Below, piece after piece: positions 1-8,405 of a stretch of DNA of 37,516 nucleotides (its first letter is position 1; every line of letters starts with the position of its first letter). The position numbers and the translations under genes were made by a program. The notes beneath the pieces were generated by a model, which did no database searches, was not told the origin of the DNA, and worked only from the letters and a program-made list of their open reading frames with translations. Origin of the DNA: Cryomorphaceae bacterium (GTDB taxonomy: Bacteria; Bacteroidota; Bacteroidia; Flavobacteriales; Schleiferiaceae); the NCBI GenBank assembly GCA_003566715.1, contig PXCF01000053.1, positions 1-37,516 on the forward strand, written 5' to 3'.

Positions 1-348
1 AATGAACATATGTGCCCAAATAGAACGAGCCAAACGGAATACCGGAGGCGACAAGATAAACATCACAATCGTCAGTGTGATGACAATGTCCCAAATACCC
101 GGATCAAAGAAAATATTCAGTAAAACAACAACCGCTACAAACTGTGCAACGGTTAGTGCATAACTCACATACATTGCCCCGTAGAAAAAACCGGGCTCAG
201 GTTGAAAGTTTTGTCCGCAATTTGGACACTTGTCATGCATAGACGTGAGCTTGGGTAAATCGTACGGATTGCTGTTGGCAAACAGCTTTCCCTCTCTACA
301 TGACGGACAGCGAAAAGAAAATATGGAACCTAAAAAAGAACGGGGCAT
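1..348 (-). CDS. DUF983 family protein (partial, runs off the left edge)
   Basis: The reading frame opens with ATG at 348 and continues to base 1, giving 116 residues without a stop. It holds two CxxC pairs, CPSC near residue 14 and CPNC near residue 41, followed by PEPGFFYGAMYVSYAL and hydrophobic segments. This arrangement is typical of the DUF983 family common in Bacteroidota: a short zinc-ribbon-like N-terminus followed by membrane helices. No biochemical role is established for the family. A perfect -7 promoter element for this strand lies 21 bases upstream of the start codon. The family assignment is firm; the function is unknown and the C-terminus is outside the window. Confidence 0.85.
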   Translation of the reverse strand, partial: MPRSFLGSIFSFRCPSCREGKLFANSNPYDLPKLTSMHDKCPNCGQNFQPEPGFFYGAMYVSYALTVAQFVAVVVLLNIFFDPGIWDIVITLTIVMFILSPPVFRLARSIWAHMFI

Positions 349-368
349 TATAAGATTTTAAATTTATA

Positions 369-376
369 CAAAGGTA
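369..376 (-). promoter_or_regulatory. Bacteroidota -7 element for the DUF983 gene
   Basis: The minus strand reads TACCTTTG, an exact match to TAnnTTTG, 21 bases before the ATG at 348. No good -33 TTG is seen at the usual spacing, so this rests on the -7 box and its position. Confidence 0.5.
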
Positions 377-408
377 ATGATACATTGGTTTACAACTTAC
401 ACGCTTGA

Positions 409-1830
409 TCAAAAGTGATAATTTAAAACCAAGGAGGTATGAAACAAATTAACGCGGTTTATTATGAAATGGGCGGGTAAATCTTCCGAAGACGTTTTAA
501 TTTTTGCCATCAACAATATATAGGTTTCTAAGCCTTTGGCATACCCCTTATGATTGATGTGTAAATCAAAATTGGTATGAACATAGGAAGGTATACCGTA
601 TTTGTTTAATCGGTGTTCAAATGGACTGGGGCGATCCACGTAACCTATGGACAGGGATGACCAAATGTCGCGTCTAGGGAGATTGTACCGCAGTCTGGTT
701 GACACAGCATGCACATCCCCCATCCCTTCCATGCGTTCTCGTGGTATAAAAGCAAAGAAGGGCTCCCTCCCCCACTCTCGCGGAAATTGATATCTACCGT
801 GATCCGTAATACGGTTGTAATTTACAGTTGTTTCCCAATTATTAGACCTATATCCGGAACGAAGACCAAATACGTAGGATTCGTGATCCTCCTTTACATA
901 AGTTAGCGCTTGATTCTTATTACCCCCAAAATTGATTGCATGCTGCGCTACAAACTGAATCCCACCAATAACTCCTACGTTCTTTTGGGCGTTAATGTCT
1001 GCTTGTATCATGGCTGTATTCATCACATTATCGATGTAAAAATCCCACGCATGTATATGCAACCATGACGTTGGTTTGTGATGAATACCCAAAATACCCA
1101 CCCCGGATGACGTAATGTTGTCTCGATATTGATGTGGCTGTCCATCAGGAGCAAACCCCATGGGGTGCCTACCTATGGATGCTCCTGTATTATACCAGCG
1201 AATGGTACTTCGTGGCGAAAATGCATAAATAAAACCACCTTCGATGTGCGTATTTTTCCACTCTCTCGAGTCAAAATAAATGCCCTCAACACCAGTAGGA
1301 CGCATACGACCATCTTGTAGATTGATAAACGGTGTGTTGAGTAGCTGCTTACCAAAAATAATTTCGGTGTTGGAGAATTTATAGTTCAATACCAACTCCT
1401 CCAAGCGATCCATATCCTCGGTGTTAAATGGATTAGTGATGTCAAACAAGGCGACTTCGTAGCGACTTAATTGTCCGGTTGTAGGATCAGGGTTTTGTAA
1501 ATTGTGTGAACCGATATTAAAAATGTAAAACCCACTCACACCAAAAGAAAAGCCGTGAAATCGAGCCGTGTGATAGCGAATACCTCCACCGGCGGCATTG
1601 GCCCAAAAATTTTGAAGATCGCCTTGGTTGTTGGTGCTCATAAACATGTAGCGAAAATGCCCGTGAACACTTCCCCCTTTAAAAGCGCCTAACAAAGAGG
1701 TGGTATCTTCCGATATTTTACCACTTCCCCTCCAGATTTCCGGTTTCTCTAAAACCTCTTGATGCTGAGCAAAACCGAATGTTACCGATAAAATAAACAG
1801 CACCAAAAGTGCCGTCAACTTATTAAACAT
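409..1830 (-). CDS. OprD-like outer membrane porin
   Basis: A 473-residue protein with an N-terminal signal peptide (hydrophobic stretch ending FGFAQ near residue 22) and a C-terminal phenylalanine in LVLNYHF, as expected for an outer-membrane barrel recognised by the BAM machinery. Around residues 155-185 it carries FGKQLLNTPFINLQDGRMRP, which resembles the conserved GRQ...NTP...D.RM.P region of the OprD porin family. Alternating hydrophobic and aromatic strands run through the rest. OprD-type porins take up small organic solutes such as amino acids or peptides; the substrate cannot be read here. It starts 21 bases after the rhodanese gene stop, so the two are probably cotranscribed from the promoter at 2181-2188. 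Confidence 0.75.
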   Translation of the reverse strand: MFNKLTALLVLFILSVTFGFAQHQEVLEKPEIWRGSGKISEDTTSLLGAFKGGSVHGHFRYMFMSTNNQGDLQNFWANAAGGGIRYHTARFHGFSFGVSGFYIFNIGSHNLQNPDPTTGQLSRYEVALFDITNPFNTEDMDRLEELVLNYKFSNTEIIFGKQLLNTPFINLQDGRMRPTGVEGIYFDSREWKNTHIEGGFIYAFSPRSTIRWYNTGASIGRHPMGFAPDGQPHQYRDNITSSGVGILGIHHKPTSWLHIHAWDFYIDNVMNTAMIQADINAQKNVGVIGGIQFVAQHAINFGGNKNQALTYVKEDHESYVFGLRSGYRSNNWETTVNYNRITDHGRYQFPREWGREPFFAFIPRERMEGMGDVHAVSTRLRYNLPRRDIWSSLSIGYVDRPSPFEHRLNKYGIPSYVHTNFDLHINHKGYAKGLETYILLMAKIKTSSEDLPAHFIINRVNLFHTSLVLNYHF

Positions 1831-1851
1831 TTCTTTAAAATTTTGTGTTTA

Positions 1852-2160
1852 TCAACCTTTTACAGTCGAGTCAACACTGCCCCAGCCACCACCGTTGAGT
1901 ACGTCATATCCCTTTTGCGTGAGGATGCGCTTGGCCATGGCACTGCGGCTTCCGGTTCTACAAAAAACAATGACCGGCTTGTCTTGTGGCACTTTTTTAA
2001 GGTTTGTGGATAACTTATCTAAAGGGATATTGATGGCATTTTTCACCGAACCAGTCTTGAACTCTCCTGGCGTTCTTACGTCCAACAGCGTCGCACTGCG
2101 TTCCATATATGCTTTGATTTTTTTCTGCTTGCCACCAAAAAGTGCCGATAAAAGTCCCAT
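1852..2160 (-). CDS. Single-domain rhodanese-like protein
   Basis: A 102-residue protein made almost entirely of one rhodanese fold. It contains LLDVRTPGEF (from residue 25), INIPL (from 43) and the active-site loop CRTGSRS with the catalytic cysteine at residue 67, followed by an LNGGGW ending typical of small GlpE/PspE-like sulfurtransferases. There is no clear signal peptide, although the first ten residues (LLSALFGG) are mildly hydrophobic. The cysteine is present, so sulfur transfer is plausible; the acceptor is unknown. It is the first gene of a leftward pair with the porin and has a strong -7 promoter box 21 bases upstream. Confidence 0.9.
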   Translation of the reverse strand: MGLLSALFGGKQKKIKAYMERSATLLDVRTPGEFKTGSVKNAINIPLDKLSTNLKKVPQDKPVIVFCRTGSRSAMAKRILTQKGYDVLNGGGWGSVDSTVKG

Positions 2161-2180
2161 GATACTTGTATTTGTTTAGG

Positions 2181-2188
2181 CAAAGGTA
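2181..2188 (-). promoter_or_regulatory. -7 element for the rhodanese-porin pair
   Basis: The minus strand reads TACCTTTG, an exact TAnnTTTG match 21 bases upstream of the start at 2160. No convincing -33 TTG is visible. Confidence 0.5.
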
Positions 2189-2234
2189 CATAAATAACTC
2201 CGCCGCTATTGGTGATAAACATCACGCAGGGCAC

Positions 2235-2870
2235 CTACTGACAGGTGTCAAAGTTTGAAAGCGTGGAATATAAAATAATGGCATACAAGAAGAAGCGCGC
2301 AAAACGCGCCAAGGCTATGGTCCAAAATAAGCGGAAGGGGAAGCGCACCATACCTGCTACCACACTTACAGGGGAGAATGGCAAAGGCGCCATGGCCGCA
2401 AGAAAGACCAACAGACCGCCAAACTTTCTTACCTGTGTAAACTGCTTGGAGAATTTATCCTCAACCCAGTATTCAATGGTAGGGATTTTATATAGCAGAG
2501 ATCCGTAGCCATAACTAATCAACCCTCCGATATAACTACTCAAGGCCAAAATGAATACCATTATATAAGTGTTGGGTAGTGATTTTGCCCAAATGATGTA
2601 CATATCCGGGGGAAGCAGGCCTAAAAAAGTCTCAGATAAAAAAAGAGTCCCGACAATTAACGCTTCCGGCAAACGGGTAAACCAATCGCACATGATGGTG
2701 TTCAAATCGATCACATATGATGTAAGCACGTATAGAACAGCACCTAAAATTCCCAATACCAACAATAACTTGATTAGGTTTTTACCCAAAAAGGTGTACC
2801 CTCCGGTTCGTTTGTAGTAATGGTGATAGAGCCTGCTGCGTTCACCCAAATCTCTTTTGTTCTTACCCAC
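2235..2870 (-). CDS. DedA/YqaA-like integral membrane protein
   Basis: A 211-residue protein with a basic N-terminus (GKNKRDLGERSR), a first hydrophobic helix near residues 33-52, and a DedA-like core: LGLLPPDMYIIWA, a glycine-rich helix SSYIGGLISYGYG, then AAMAPLPFSPVSVVAGMVRFPF followed by a helix containing ARFARFF. The proline-rich re-entrant stretch followed by GMVRFPFRLF matches the DedA/SNARE-associated superfamily, YqaA branch. Members are linked to phospholipid flipping and membrane potential maintenance; which applies here is not known. It is a single leftward gene, divergent from the Nramp-like gene. Confidence 0.75.
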   Translation of the reverse strand: MGKNKRDLGERSRLYHHYYKRTGGYTFLGKNLIKLLLVLGILGAVLYVLTSYVIDLNTIMCDWFTRLPEALIVGTLFLSETFLGLLPPDMYIIWAKSLPNTYIMVFILALSSYIGGLISYGYGSLLYKIPTIEYWVEDKFSKQFTQVRKFGGLLVFLAAMAPLPFSPVSVVAGMVRFPFRLFWTIALARFARFFLYAIILYSTLSNFDTCQ

Positions 2871-2895
2871 CCTTTTATCGTCGTTTTAAAGTTTG

Positions 2896-2923
2896 CAAAA
2901 TTAGTTTAGTTGATCAAAAGCAA
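2896..2923 (-). promoter_or_regulatory. Promoter for the DedA-like gene
   Basis: The minus strand has TAATTTTG (2903-2896), a perfect TAnnTTTG box, with TTG at 2923-2921 and a 17-base spacer. The box lies 25 bases upstream of the ATG at 2870. Confidence 0.55.
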
Positions 2924-3019
2924 TCGTTAATATTGCCCAAAATAAAAAGGATGACGGATAATTCATTTATATGTTTCACCTTTGCCTTTACTTTCTAAAC
3001 AAGCGTATTCTTCGTCGAG

Positions 3020-4255
3020 GTGCATACACGTAAACGTATTTCACAAGTGATAAAACACATTGGCCCGGGGTTGCTTTTTGCCGCCGCGGCCATTGGCGTA
3101 TCACACTTGGTACAAAGTACCCGAGCAGGCGCCCTGTACGGACTCTTTTTTATCCCCATCATTCTCATCACCAACTTGCTCAAGTGGCCCTTTTTTGAGG
3201 CCGGTCCTCGTTATGCACAGGTGACGGGAAAAAGTTTAATCTACGCCTATACTAAAGATAACCGCTGGGGGTGGCCAGTTGTTGTAAGCATTACCATATT
3301 AAGCATGTTCATCGTTCAGGCCACAGTTACGATGGTCACTGCAGGATTGTTTCAATTTTTAATTCCCCTTCCTGAATGGGTGATCATTGCCGGTTTACTT
3401 ATTGTCTCATCACTTTTACTTACCAGTGGTGCCTATAAATTACTAGACAAGGTCATTCGCTACGTTGTTCTCATTCTTGCTATTTCTACGGTAGTAGCAG
3501 TTTTAATTGGCCTAAAACTTCCTTTTCCCGCATTTGACATTAAGGCTTTTACTTGGACAAATGCCGTTGACATTGCCTTTTTGGTGGCTTTGCTCGGATG
3601 GATGCCCGCTCCTCTGGATATCAGCATCTGGCACTCTACTTGGACACTTTCAGCAAAAACATCATCCCGTAAAAACAGCTATAATCCTTGGGACTTCAGA
3701 GTTGGGTATTGGGGAACCACGGGCTTCGCCGTTCTCTTTTTATTGCTGGGTGCACTGTTTCTCTTTCACGGGAAAGGTGACATTCCCGGTAGTGCAGTGG
3801 CCTTTTCTACCCACTTGATGAACGTGTACCAATCGGCCTTGGGAAGTGCCTACTGGTTGGTAGTCATTGCCGCATGTGCCTGTATGTTCTCTACCACACT
3901 CACTGTATTAGACGCCTATCCGCGGGTATGTGTTTACCTTAAAGCCAATCAAAACAAAGAGTCGAAAGAGGATACATTACCTATGCGCTACTATCGACCA
4001 CTTGTTTACATCACCGCCGCTATGGCTTTTGTTATCACCACATGGTTTTCCGGACAAATGATTGCGTTGGTTCAGTTGGCCACCACCATTGCCTTCTTGA
4101 GCGCCCCAGTGATTGCGTGGCTCAACATACGAGCCATGCAGCAGCTGCCGGAAAAAAATCAACCAAGTCATTTCAGTAAATGGATGAGTTATTGTGGATT
4201 GGTCTTTCTCATTCTATTCTCAGCATATTATATTTATTGGGTATGGTTGATGTAG
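3020..4255 (+). CDS. Nramp-family-like metal transporter lacking the DPGN motif
   Basis: A 411-residue polytopic membrane protein, about 11 hydrophobic segments. The first is KHIGPGLLFAAAAIGVSHLV, which aligns with TM1 of Nramp transporters (PGFL...DPGN...), but the DPGN metal-binding quartet is replaced by GVSH (residues 26-29). TM6 keeps an MP pair (M195-P196) in GWMPAPLD, where Nramp proteins have MPHN. A related branch of the family is therefore likely, and manganese or iron as substrate should not be assumed. The GTG at 3020 is chosen because the frame closes with TAA at 2996-2998 and no ATG occurs in between. The last 13 bases overlap the flavoprotein gene, suggesting translational coupling. 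Confidence 0.75.
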   Translation: MHTRKRISQVIKHIGPGLLFAAAAIGVSHLVQSTRAGALYGLFFIPIILITNLLKWPFFEAGPRYAQVTGKSLIYAYTKDNRWGWPVVVSITILSMFIVQATVTMVTAGLFQFLIPLPEWVIIAGLLIVSSLLLTSGAYKLLDKVIRYVVLILAISTVVAVLIGLKLPFPAFDIKAFTWTNAVDIAFLVALLGWMPAPLDISIWHSTWTLSAKTSSRKNSYNPWDFRVGYWGTTGFAVLFLLLGALFLFHGKGDIPGSAVAFSTHLMNVYQSALGSAYWLVVIAACACMFSTTLTVLDAYPRVCVYLKANQNKESKEDTLPMRYYRPLVYITAAMAFVITTWFSGQMIALVQLATTIAFLSAPVIAWLNIRAMQQLPEKNQPSHFSKWMSYCGLVFLILFSAYYIYWVWLM

Positions 4256-5436
4256 TGGTCATAGGTGGTGGGGCAGCCGGTATGTTTGCTGCCATACAAG
4301 CATCTGAACGAGGCGCTAAAGTAGTCGTATTGGAAAAGTCTAACAAACTGCTCAGCAAGGTGCGTATTTCCGGAGGTGGACGCTGCAATGTGACGCATCA
4401 ACCTATGTCGGTCAACGAATTGGTGAAACACTACCCGCGAGGAGGCAAATCTTTAAAACACCTTTTCAATCAATGGCGCTGTGAAGACACCATGGCCTGG
4501 TTTACTGAACGAGGTGTGCCGCTGAAAATTGAAGACGACGGCCGCGTATTTCCCGCTTCCGACAACTCTGAAGACATTATTGCTGCCCTTTTGAAAAGTG
4601 CCCATAAGGTTGATATTCGCATGAAATCTGCCGTTACTGATATTCAACATAATAAAAATGGGTTTTCGATTACCATTAACAACGACAAAACCATCTCTGC
4701 GCGACGAGTGATTGCTGCAGCCGGTGGCAGTCCAAAACGCAGTGGGTTGCAGTTGTGGGAGAAACTCGGCCTACCCATAGTAGACCCCGTTCCCTCGCTG
4801 TTTACCTTTAATATCAAACACGCCCCATTAAACGACCTGATGGGACTGAGTGTACAAGACGCTACGGTTTACTTACCGGAAATCAAGCAGCAATTCTCCG
4901 GGCCGGTTTTGATTACTCACTGGGGACTGAGCGGTCCGGCCGTGTTAAAGCTATCGGCTTTTGCCGCGCGCGAATTGGCCAATCGCCAATACCAATACAA
5001 AGTACGTGTACAGTGGATAAAAGACATCACCCATGAGGAAGTGCTTCAATCGTTCAATGCAAACAAAACGATGATCAACAATAGACCGGAGAGCATTCCT
5101 AAACGCTTGTGGCAATACTTAATGGAACGAGCTGATATGCGACCTGACATCCCCTTTAAAGCATTGTCCAAAAAAGAACAAAACCGCATGGCCGAAATCA
5201 TCATTAACGACACCTATAGTGCAAATGGAAAAAGCACCTACAAGGAAGAGTTTGTCACCGCCGGAGGCATTGCCCTCGAGGCCATTAATCTCAAAACAAT
5301 GGAGGTTAAAGAGATTCCCGGCTTATACATCGCAGGAGAACTGGCCGATATCGACGGCATCACCGGCGGATTCAATTTTCAAGCGGCATGGGCATCGGGA
5401 CGCGTTGCAGGAAAAAACTTAAGTATTAAACATTAA
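4243..5436 (+). CDS. HI0933/BaiN-type FAD-dependent oxidoreductase
   Basis: A 397-residue flavoprotein. The N-terminus VDVVVIGGGAAGMFAA is a dinucleotide-binding GxGxxG fold, followed by KVRISGGGRCNVTH (about residues 43-57), the signature of the HI0933 family. The C-terminus has TAGGIALEAIN and YIAGELADIDGITGGFNFQ, the second flavin contact. Members include BaiN-like enzymes annotated as NAD(P)/FAD-dependent oxidoreductases; the substrate is not predictable. The frame is open from 4180, but the glycine-rich fold begins right after the ATG at 4243, so I place the start there; the extra residues would be the tail of the transporter gene read in another frame. It overlaps the transporter by 13 bases. 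Confidence 0.9.
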   Translation: MVDVVVIGGGAAGMFAAIQASERGAKVVVLEKSNKLLSKVRISGGGRCNVTHQPMSVNELVKHYPRGGKSLKHLFNQWRCEDTMAWFTERGVPLKIEDDGRVFPASDNSEDIIAALLKSAHKVDIRMKSAVTDIQHNKNGFSITINNDKTISARRVIAAAGGSPKRSGLQLWEKLGLPIVDPVPSLFTFNIKHAPLNDLMGLSVQDATVYLPEIKQQFSGPVLITHWGLSGPAVLKLSAFAARELANRQYQYKVRVQWIKDITHEEVLQSFNANKTMINNRPESIPKRLWQYLMERADMRPDIPFKALSKKEQNRMAEIIINDTYSANGKSTYKEEFVTAGGIALEAINLKTMEVKEIPGLYIAGELADIDGITGGFNFQAAWASGRVAGKNLSIKH

Positions 5437-5461
5437 TTCATGATTTTTATAAATTACACCT

Positions 5462-5469
5462 TACTTTTG
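5462..5469 (+). promoter_or_regulatory. -7 element for the lipoprotein gene at 5513
   Basis: TACTTTTG matches TAnnTTTG exactly and sits 43 bases before the ATG. No TTG is seen at 17-23 bases upstream. Confidence 0.4.
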
Positions 5470-5512
5470 TAAATATGATAAAGCATCAAAATCATTGGTT
5501 AAAATAAGAATC

Positions 5513-6178
5513 ATGAAACACCCATTTATTTTTCTCGCGTTTACACTTATTTTAATTTGCTCCTGCTCAAAAACAGAGCAACATGAAATAAGTGGAATTC
5601 TGTACAACAACTGCCACGACATGGAGCCTGCCGGAGGGGTAACCCTCACATTTGACTACTGGAATGACGCCAGTTTATCAAGTTTGAGTAAAAAGTCGGA
5701 GGGATTTTCACATACAACGACCACCAATTCAGATGGAAGCTTTTCTTTTGAGTTTGAAGAAAAATCTTGGCCCACCAGTTTTTATGAAGATTATGAGAAA
5801 GGGGGTTATATTTCAATCACCAACCCTCTCATGATTCGCATACCTCCCGGAAAAACCGATGTAGGTAATCTTTACAGAAGACTTCCAGATCGAATTAACG
5901 CCATAGTTTCCATAGATTTTGACGGCCTTTCTACTTCAGATACGGTGTTAATCAACGCAAAAAAATACACCTACCCTTTTCAAGCAATTACCGATACGAT
6001 TAAAACCAGTGCAAGATCGATATATGGAGACAATGTTTCCCCTGTTTACAATGAAAAAATGAATGCAGGGTTTATTTGGCAAGTTTTCAATAATGATCTT
6101 ATAAAAGAAGATAAAGAGTTATTCCCGATTGAACCATGCGACACGCTAATATATGTTGATTTAACTGTATCAAAATAG
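5513..6178 (+). CDS. Putative lipoprotein of unknown function
   Basis: A 221-residue protein that starts MKHPFIFLAFTLILICSC, a lipoprotein signal peptide with the lipidated cysteine near residue 17 or 19. I prefer the ATG at 5513 over the in-frame start at 5495, since only the shorter form begins with a lysine and a hydrophobic helix. After the signal comes a segment with ISGILYNNC and TNSDGSFSFEFEEK, which resembles the beta-sandwich of carboxypeptidase-regulatory-like domains (a 'thing with an added property, then DGSF/Y' pattern). The rest, including DRINAIVSIDFDG, is not recognised. It stands alone between the flavoprotein and the first small CxC lipoprotein. Location at the outer membrane or periplasm is inferred. 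Confidence 0.6.
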   Translation: MKHPFIFLAFTLILICSCSKTEQHEISGILYNNCHDMEPAGGVTLTFDYWNDASLSSLSKKSEGFSHTTTTNSDGSFSFEFEEKSWPTSFYEDYEKGGYISITNPLMIRIPPGKTDVGNLYRRLPDRINAIVSIDFDGLSTSDTVLINAKKYTYPFQAITDTIKTSARSIYGDNVSPVYNEKMNAGFIWQVFNNDLIKEDKELFPIEPCDTLIYVDLTVSK

Positions 6179-6292
6179 TCAGTCACAAAGGATTTGTCTT
6201 TATGGATTACAAAAAAAATCAAAAAATTGTGCGCCAATTAATTTTTATTACTATCTTGCGCTCGATTTAAGAAACCATTTAATTTTTTTACC

Positions 6293-6526
6293 ATGAAAAA
6301 AGTATTTTTCTCTTTGGCCATTGCTGGATTTTTCGGCTTAGCTTCTTGTAGTTCGGAAAAAGATTGTCGTTGTGCAAGCTTTATGAACGGAGAGGAAGTT
6401 GAAGGCTCTGCCGTGACTCAAACCATCGATTTTAGCGACGTTGACGATGCTAGCGATTGTGATGATTTAAATGAATCAGTATCACAAGGCGGTATGACCG
6501 TTGAAGTAAAGTGTGAAGAAGTTTAA
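6293..6526 (+). CDS. Small four-cysteine lipoprotein, paralog 1
   Basis: A 77-residue protein with a lipoprotein signal peptide (hydrophobic core, then LASC with the lipidated Cys at 19), immediately followed by SSEKDCRC. Beyond that the mature chain is strongly acidic (FSDVDDASDCDDLNES) and ends VKCEEV, so it has four cysteines apart from the lipidated one. The same layout recurs in the genes at 8041 and 8406. I do not recognise the family. The spacing allows two disulfides or a metal site, but neither is shown. A -7-like box CTATCTTGC lies about 40 bases upstream and a strong terminator begins about 20 bases after the stop, so it looks like a stand-alone transcript. Confidence 0.65.
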   Translation: MKKVFFSLAIAGFFGLASCSSEKDCRCASFMNGEEVEGSAVTQTIDFSDVDDASDCDDLNESVSQGGMTVEVKCEEV

Positions 6527-6544
6527 TCTTTGCATTAATGAATT

Positions 6545-6573
6545 AAAACCGGCCATTTGGCCGGTTTTTTTTT
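6545..6573 (+). terminator. Rho-independent terminator after lipoprotein paralog 1
   Basis: AACCGGCC, loop ATTT, GGCCGGTT (8-bp stem), followed by a run of nine T. Very similar to the hairpin after paralog 3. Confidence 0.9.
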
Positions 6574-6588
6574 GCCTTAAACCCAACG

Positions 6589-6596
6589 TATCTTTG
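6589..6596 (+). promoter_or_regulatory. -7 element for the M20 peptidase gene
   Basis: TATCTTTG exactly matches TAnnTTTG, 22 bases before the ATG at 6618 and directly after the upstream terminator. A -33 TTG at proper spacing is not obvious because this part overlaps the terminator T-run. Confidence 0.55.
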
Positions 6597-6617
6597 TGCA
6601 AACAGAAATAATAAGAC

Positions 6618-8009
6618 ATGCATCCATACATCAAAGCAAACAAAGATCGCTTTCTCAACGAACTCATTGAACTCCTCAAAATACCTTCCATTAGTGCCGA
6701 CTCCGCTTATGCCGGTGACGTAAAACGCGCGGCCGATATGGTGGCCTTGCGTTTAAAAGAAGCGGGTATCCCTACCGTAGAAGTTGTGGAAACGCCCGGT
6801 CACCCCGTTGTCTTTGGTGAAAAAATCATCGACCCAAACCTTCCTACGGTTATGGTATATGGCCACTACGACGTGCAACCGCCCGATCCGGTGGAACTTT
6901 GGGACTCTCCTCCGTTTGAACCTGTCATTAAAAAAACCGACATCCATCCCGATGGCGCCATCTTCGCCCGTGGCGCATGTGACGACAAGGGACAAATGTA
7001 TATGCACGTCAAAGCGCTGGAGTTGCTCAACAACAACAACGAGCTTCCTTGCAACGTCAAACTCATGATCGAAGGCGAAGAAGAAGTAGGCTCTGCAAAT
7101 CTGGCCTGGTTTCTTGAAAATCACCGCGAAAAGCTCGACTGCGACATCATTCTCATTTCCGATACCGGCATCATCGACAACGAAACGCCTTCCATTTGCG
7201 TTGGTCTTCGCGGCTTGAGCTATGTGGAAGTGGAAGTAACTGGTCCGAATCGCGACTTACACTCCGGATTATATGGCGGTGCCGCACCCAACCCACTCAA
7301 CTTATTATCAAAAATGGTGGCCTCACTACAAGACGAAAAAGGCCGAATTACCGTCAAAGGATTTTACGACGATGTGGAAGTGCTCTCTACAGAAATGCGC
7401 GAAGAGTTGGGACGCGCCCCATTTGACGAAGAAGCATTCAAAAAATCCATTGGCATCAATGGCGTCATAGGCGAAGCTGAATACAGCGTGCCTGAACGCA
7501 TGTCCATCCGCCCAACCCTCGACGTCAACGGTATGTGGGGCGGATATACCGGCGAAGGCGCAAAAACCGTGATTCCTTCTAAGGCATACGCCAAAATTTC
7601 CATGCGTCTCGTTCCCTTTCAAAATCCGGATAAAATCACCGACTTATTTGTCAAACACTTTGAAAGCATCGCGCCGGAAGGCGTTACCGTTAAAGTTACG
7701 CCCCACCACGGCGGTGTACCATACGTAGCCCCCACCGATACCCCGGCTTACCAGGCAGCCAGCGACGCTATGGAATCTGCCTACGGTAAAAAACCGGTGC
7801 CCGTTCGGTCAGGAGGCAGCATTCCCATCGTCGCACTATTCGAAGAGAAGCTTGGCGCCAAGTCCATCCTCATGGGCTTTGGACTCAACTCTGACGCCAT
7901 TCACTCGCCGAATGAACACTACGGACTATTCAACTACTTTATTGGCATAGAAACCATTGCGAAGTTTTACCCGAACTTCGTAGAAAGACATCAGTCTAAT
8001 GCACAGTAA
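6618..8009 (+). CDS. M20 family metallopeptidase (dipeptidase-like)
   Basis: A 463-residue cytoplasmic-type enzyme with no signal peptide. Visible M20 motifs in order: MVYGHYDVQPPDP (first zinc histidine and aspartate), RGACDDKGQMYMH (bridging aspartate), MIEGEEEVGS (catalytic glutamate pair), LISDTGI, a dimerisation domain in the middle, and the final histidine in SPNEHYGL. The length and motif set fit the M20 dipeptidase branch (PepV/CNDP-like), which hydrolyses dipeptides with two zinc ions. It lies between two of the small lipoprotein genes, and the gene at 8041 follows after only 31 bases, so that one is probably cotranscribed. A functional link to the lipoproteins is only a guess. Confidence 0.9.
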   Translation: MHPYIKANKDRFLNELIELLKIPSISADSAYAGDVKRAADMVALRLKEAGIPTVEVVETPGHPVVFGEKIIDPNLPTVMVYGHYDVQPPDPVELWDSPPFEPVIKKTDIHPDGAIFARGACDDKGQMYMHVKALELLNNNNELPCNVKLMIEGEEEVGSANLAWFLENHREKLDCDIILISDTGIIDNETPSICVGLRGLSYVEVEVTGPNRDLHSGLYGGAAPNPLNLLSKMVASLQDEKGRITVKGFYDDVEVLSTEMREELGRAPFDEEAFKKSIGINGVIGEAEYSVPERMSIRPTLDVNGMWGGYTGEGAKTVIPSKAYAKISMRLVPFQNPDKITDLFVKHFESIAPEGVTVKVTPHHGGVPYVAPTDTPAYQAASDAMESAYGKKPVPVRSGGSIPIVALFEEKLGAKSILMGFGLNSDAIHSPNEHYGLFNYFIGIETIAKFYPNFVERHQSNAQ

Positions 8010-8040
8010 ATAAATAAACGTCTTTTTAATCAATAACCCG

Positions 8041-8289
8041 ATGTTTCGAATTCGTTTATTTTTAGTGTCCTGCGTGATGACCCTTATGGCTTCATGCAGT
8101 GGGGAACTGGATTGCAAGTGCAACTTCAAAAAAGACCCCAGCGCAGAAACAGAGCAAAGGTTCACCACAGATGAAGGAAATTGTTACATTGGTTTGGTCA
8201 ATCAATTGGATGATGAAATCAATGACCTGTTTAATGAACCACTCAATGAAGGCGCTGCAGAATTGATATTTGACTGTGAAGATATGTAA
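8041..8289 (+). CDS. Small four-cysteine lipoprotein, paralog 2
   Basis: An 82-residue protein with a lipoprotein signal (MTLMASC, lipidated Cys near 19) followed by SGELDCKC, matching the CSxExDCxC start of its paralogs at 6293 and 8406. The remainder is acidic, with a cysteine in DEGNCYIG and one in the C-terminal FDCEDM. Unlike the other two copies it has no own terminator or clear promoter: it starts 31 bases after the M20 peptidase stop and is probably read through from it. Function unknown; anchoring to a membrane is inferred from the lipobox. Confidence 0.6.
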   Translation: MFRIRLFLVSCVMTLMASCSGELDCKCNFKKDPSAETEQRFTTDEGNCYIGLVNQLDDEINDLFNEPLNEGAAELIFDCEDM

Positions 8290-8405
8290 TAAAGGTTAAA
8301 TCTGATACATTGACATTCGTCATTACAAAAGGAACGTTGAACATGTTTCTCTATTTAAATACAAATGCTATATTGCAGCTTTAAAAATCAAAAACGCAAA
8401 CTAAA

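Noticed and set aside
4180-4242. Longer N-terminus for the flavoprotein
   Set aside because: It would overlap the transporter gene by 76 bases, and the FAD-binding fold begins right after the ATG at 4243.
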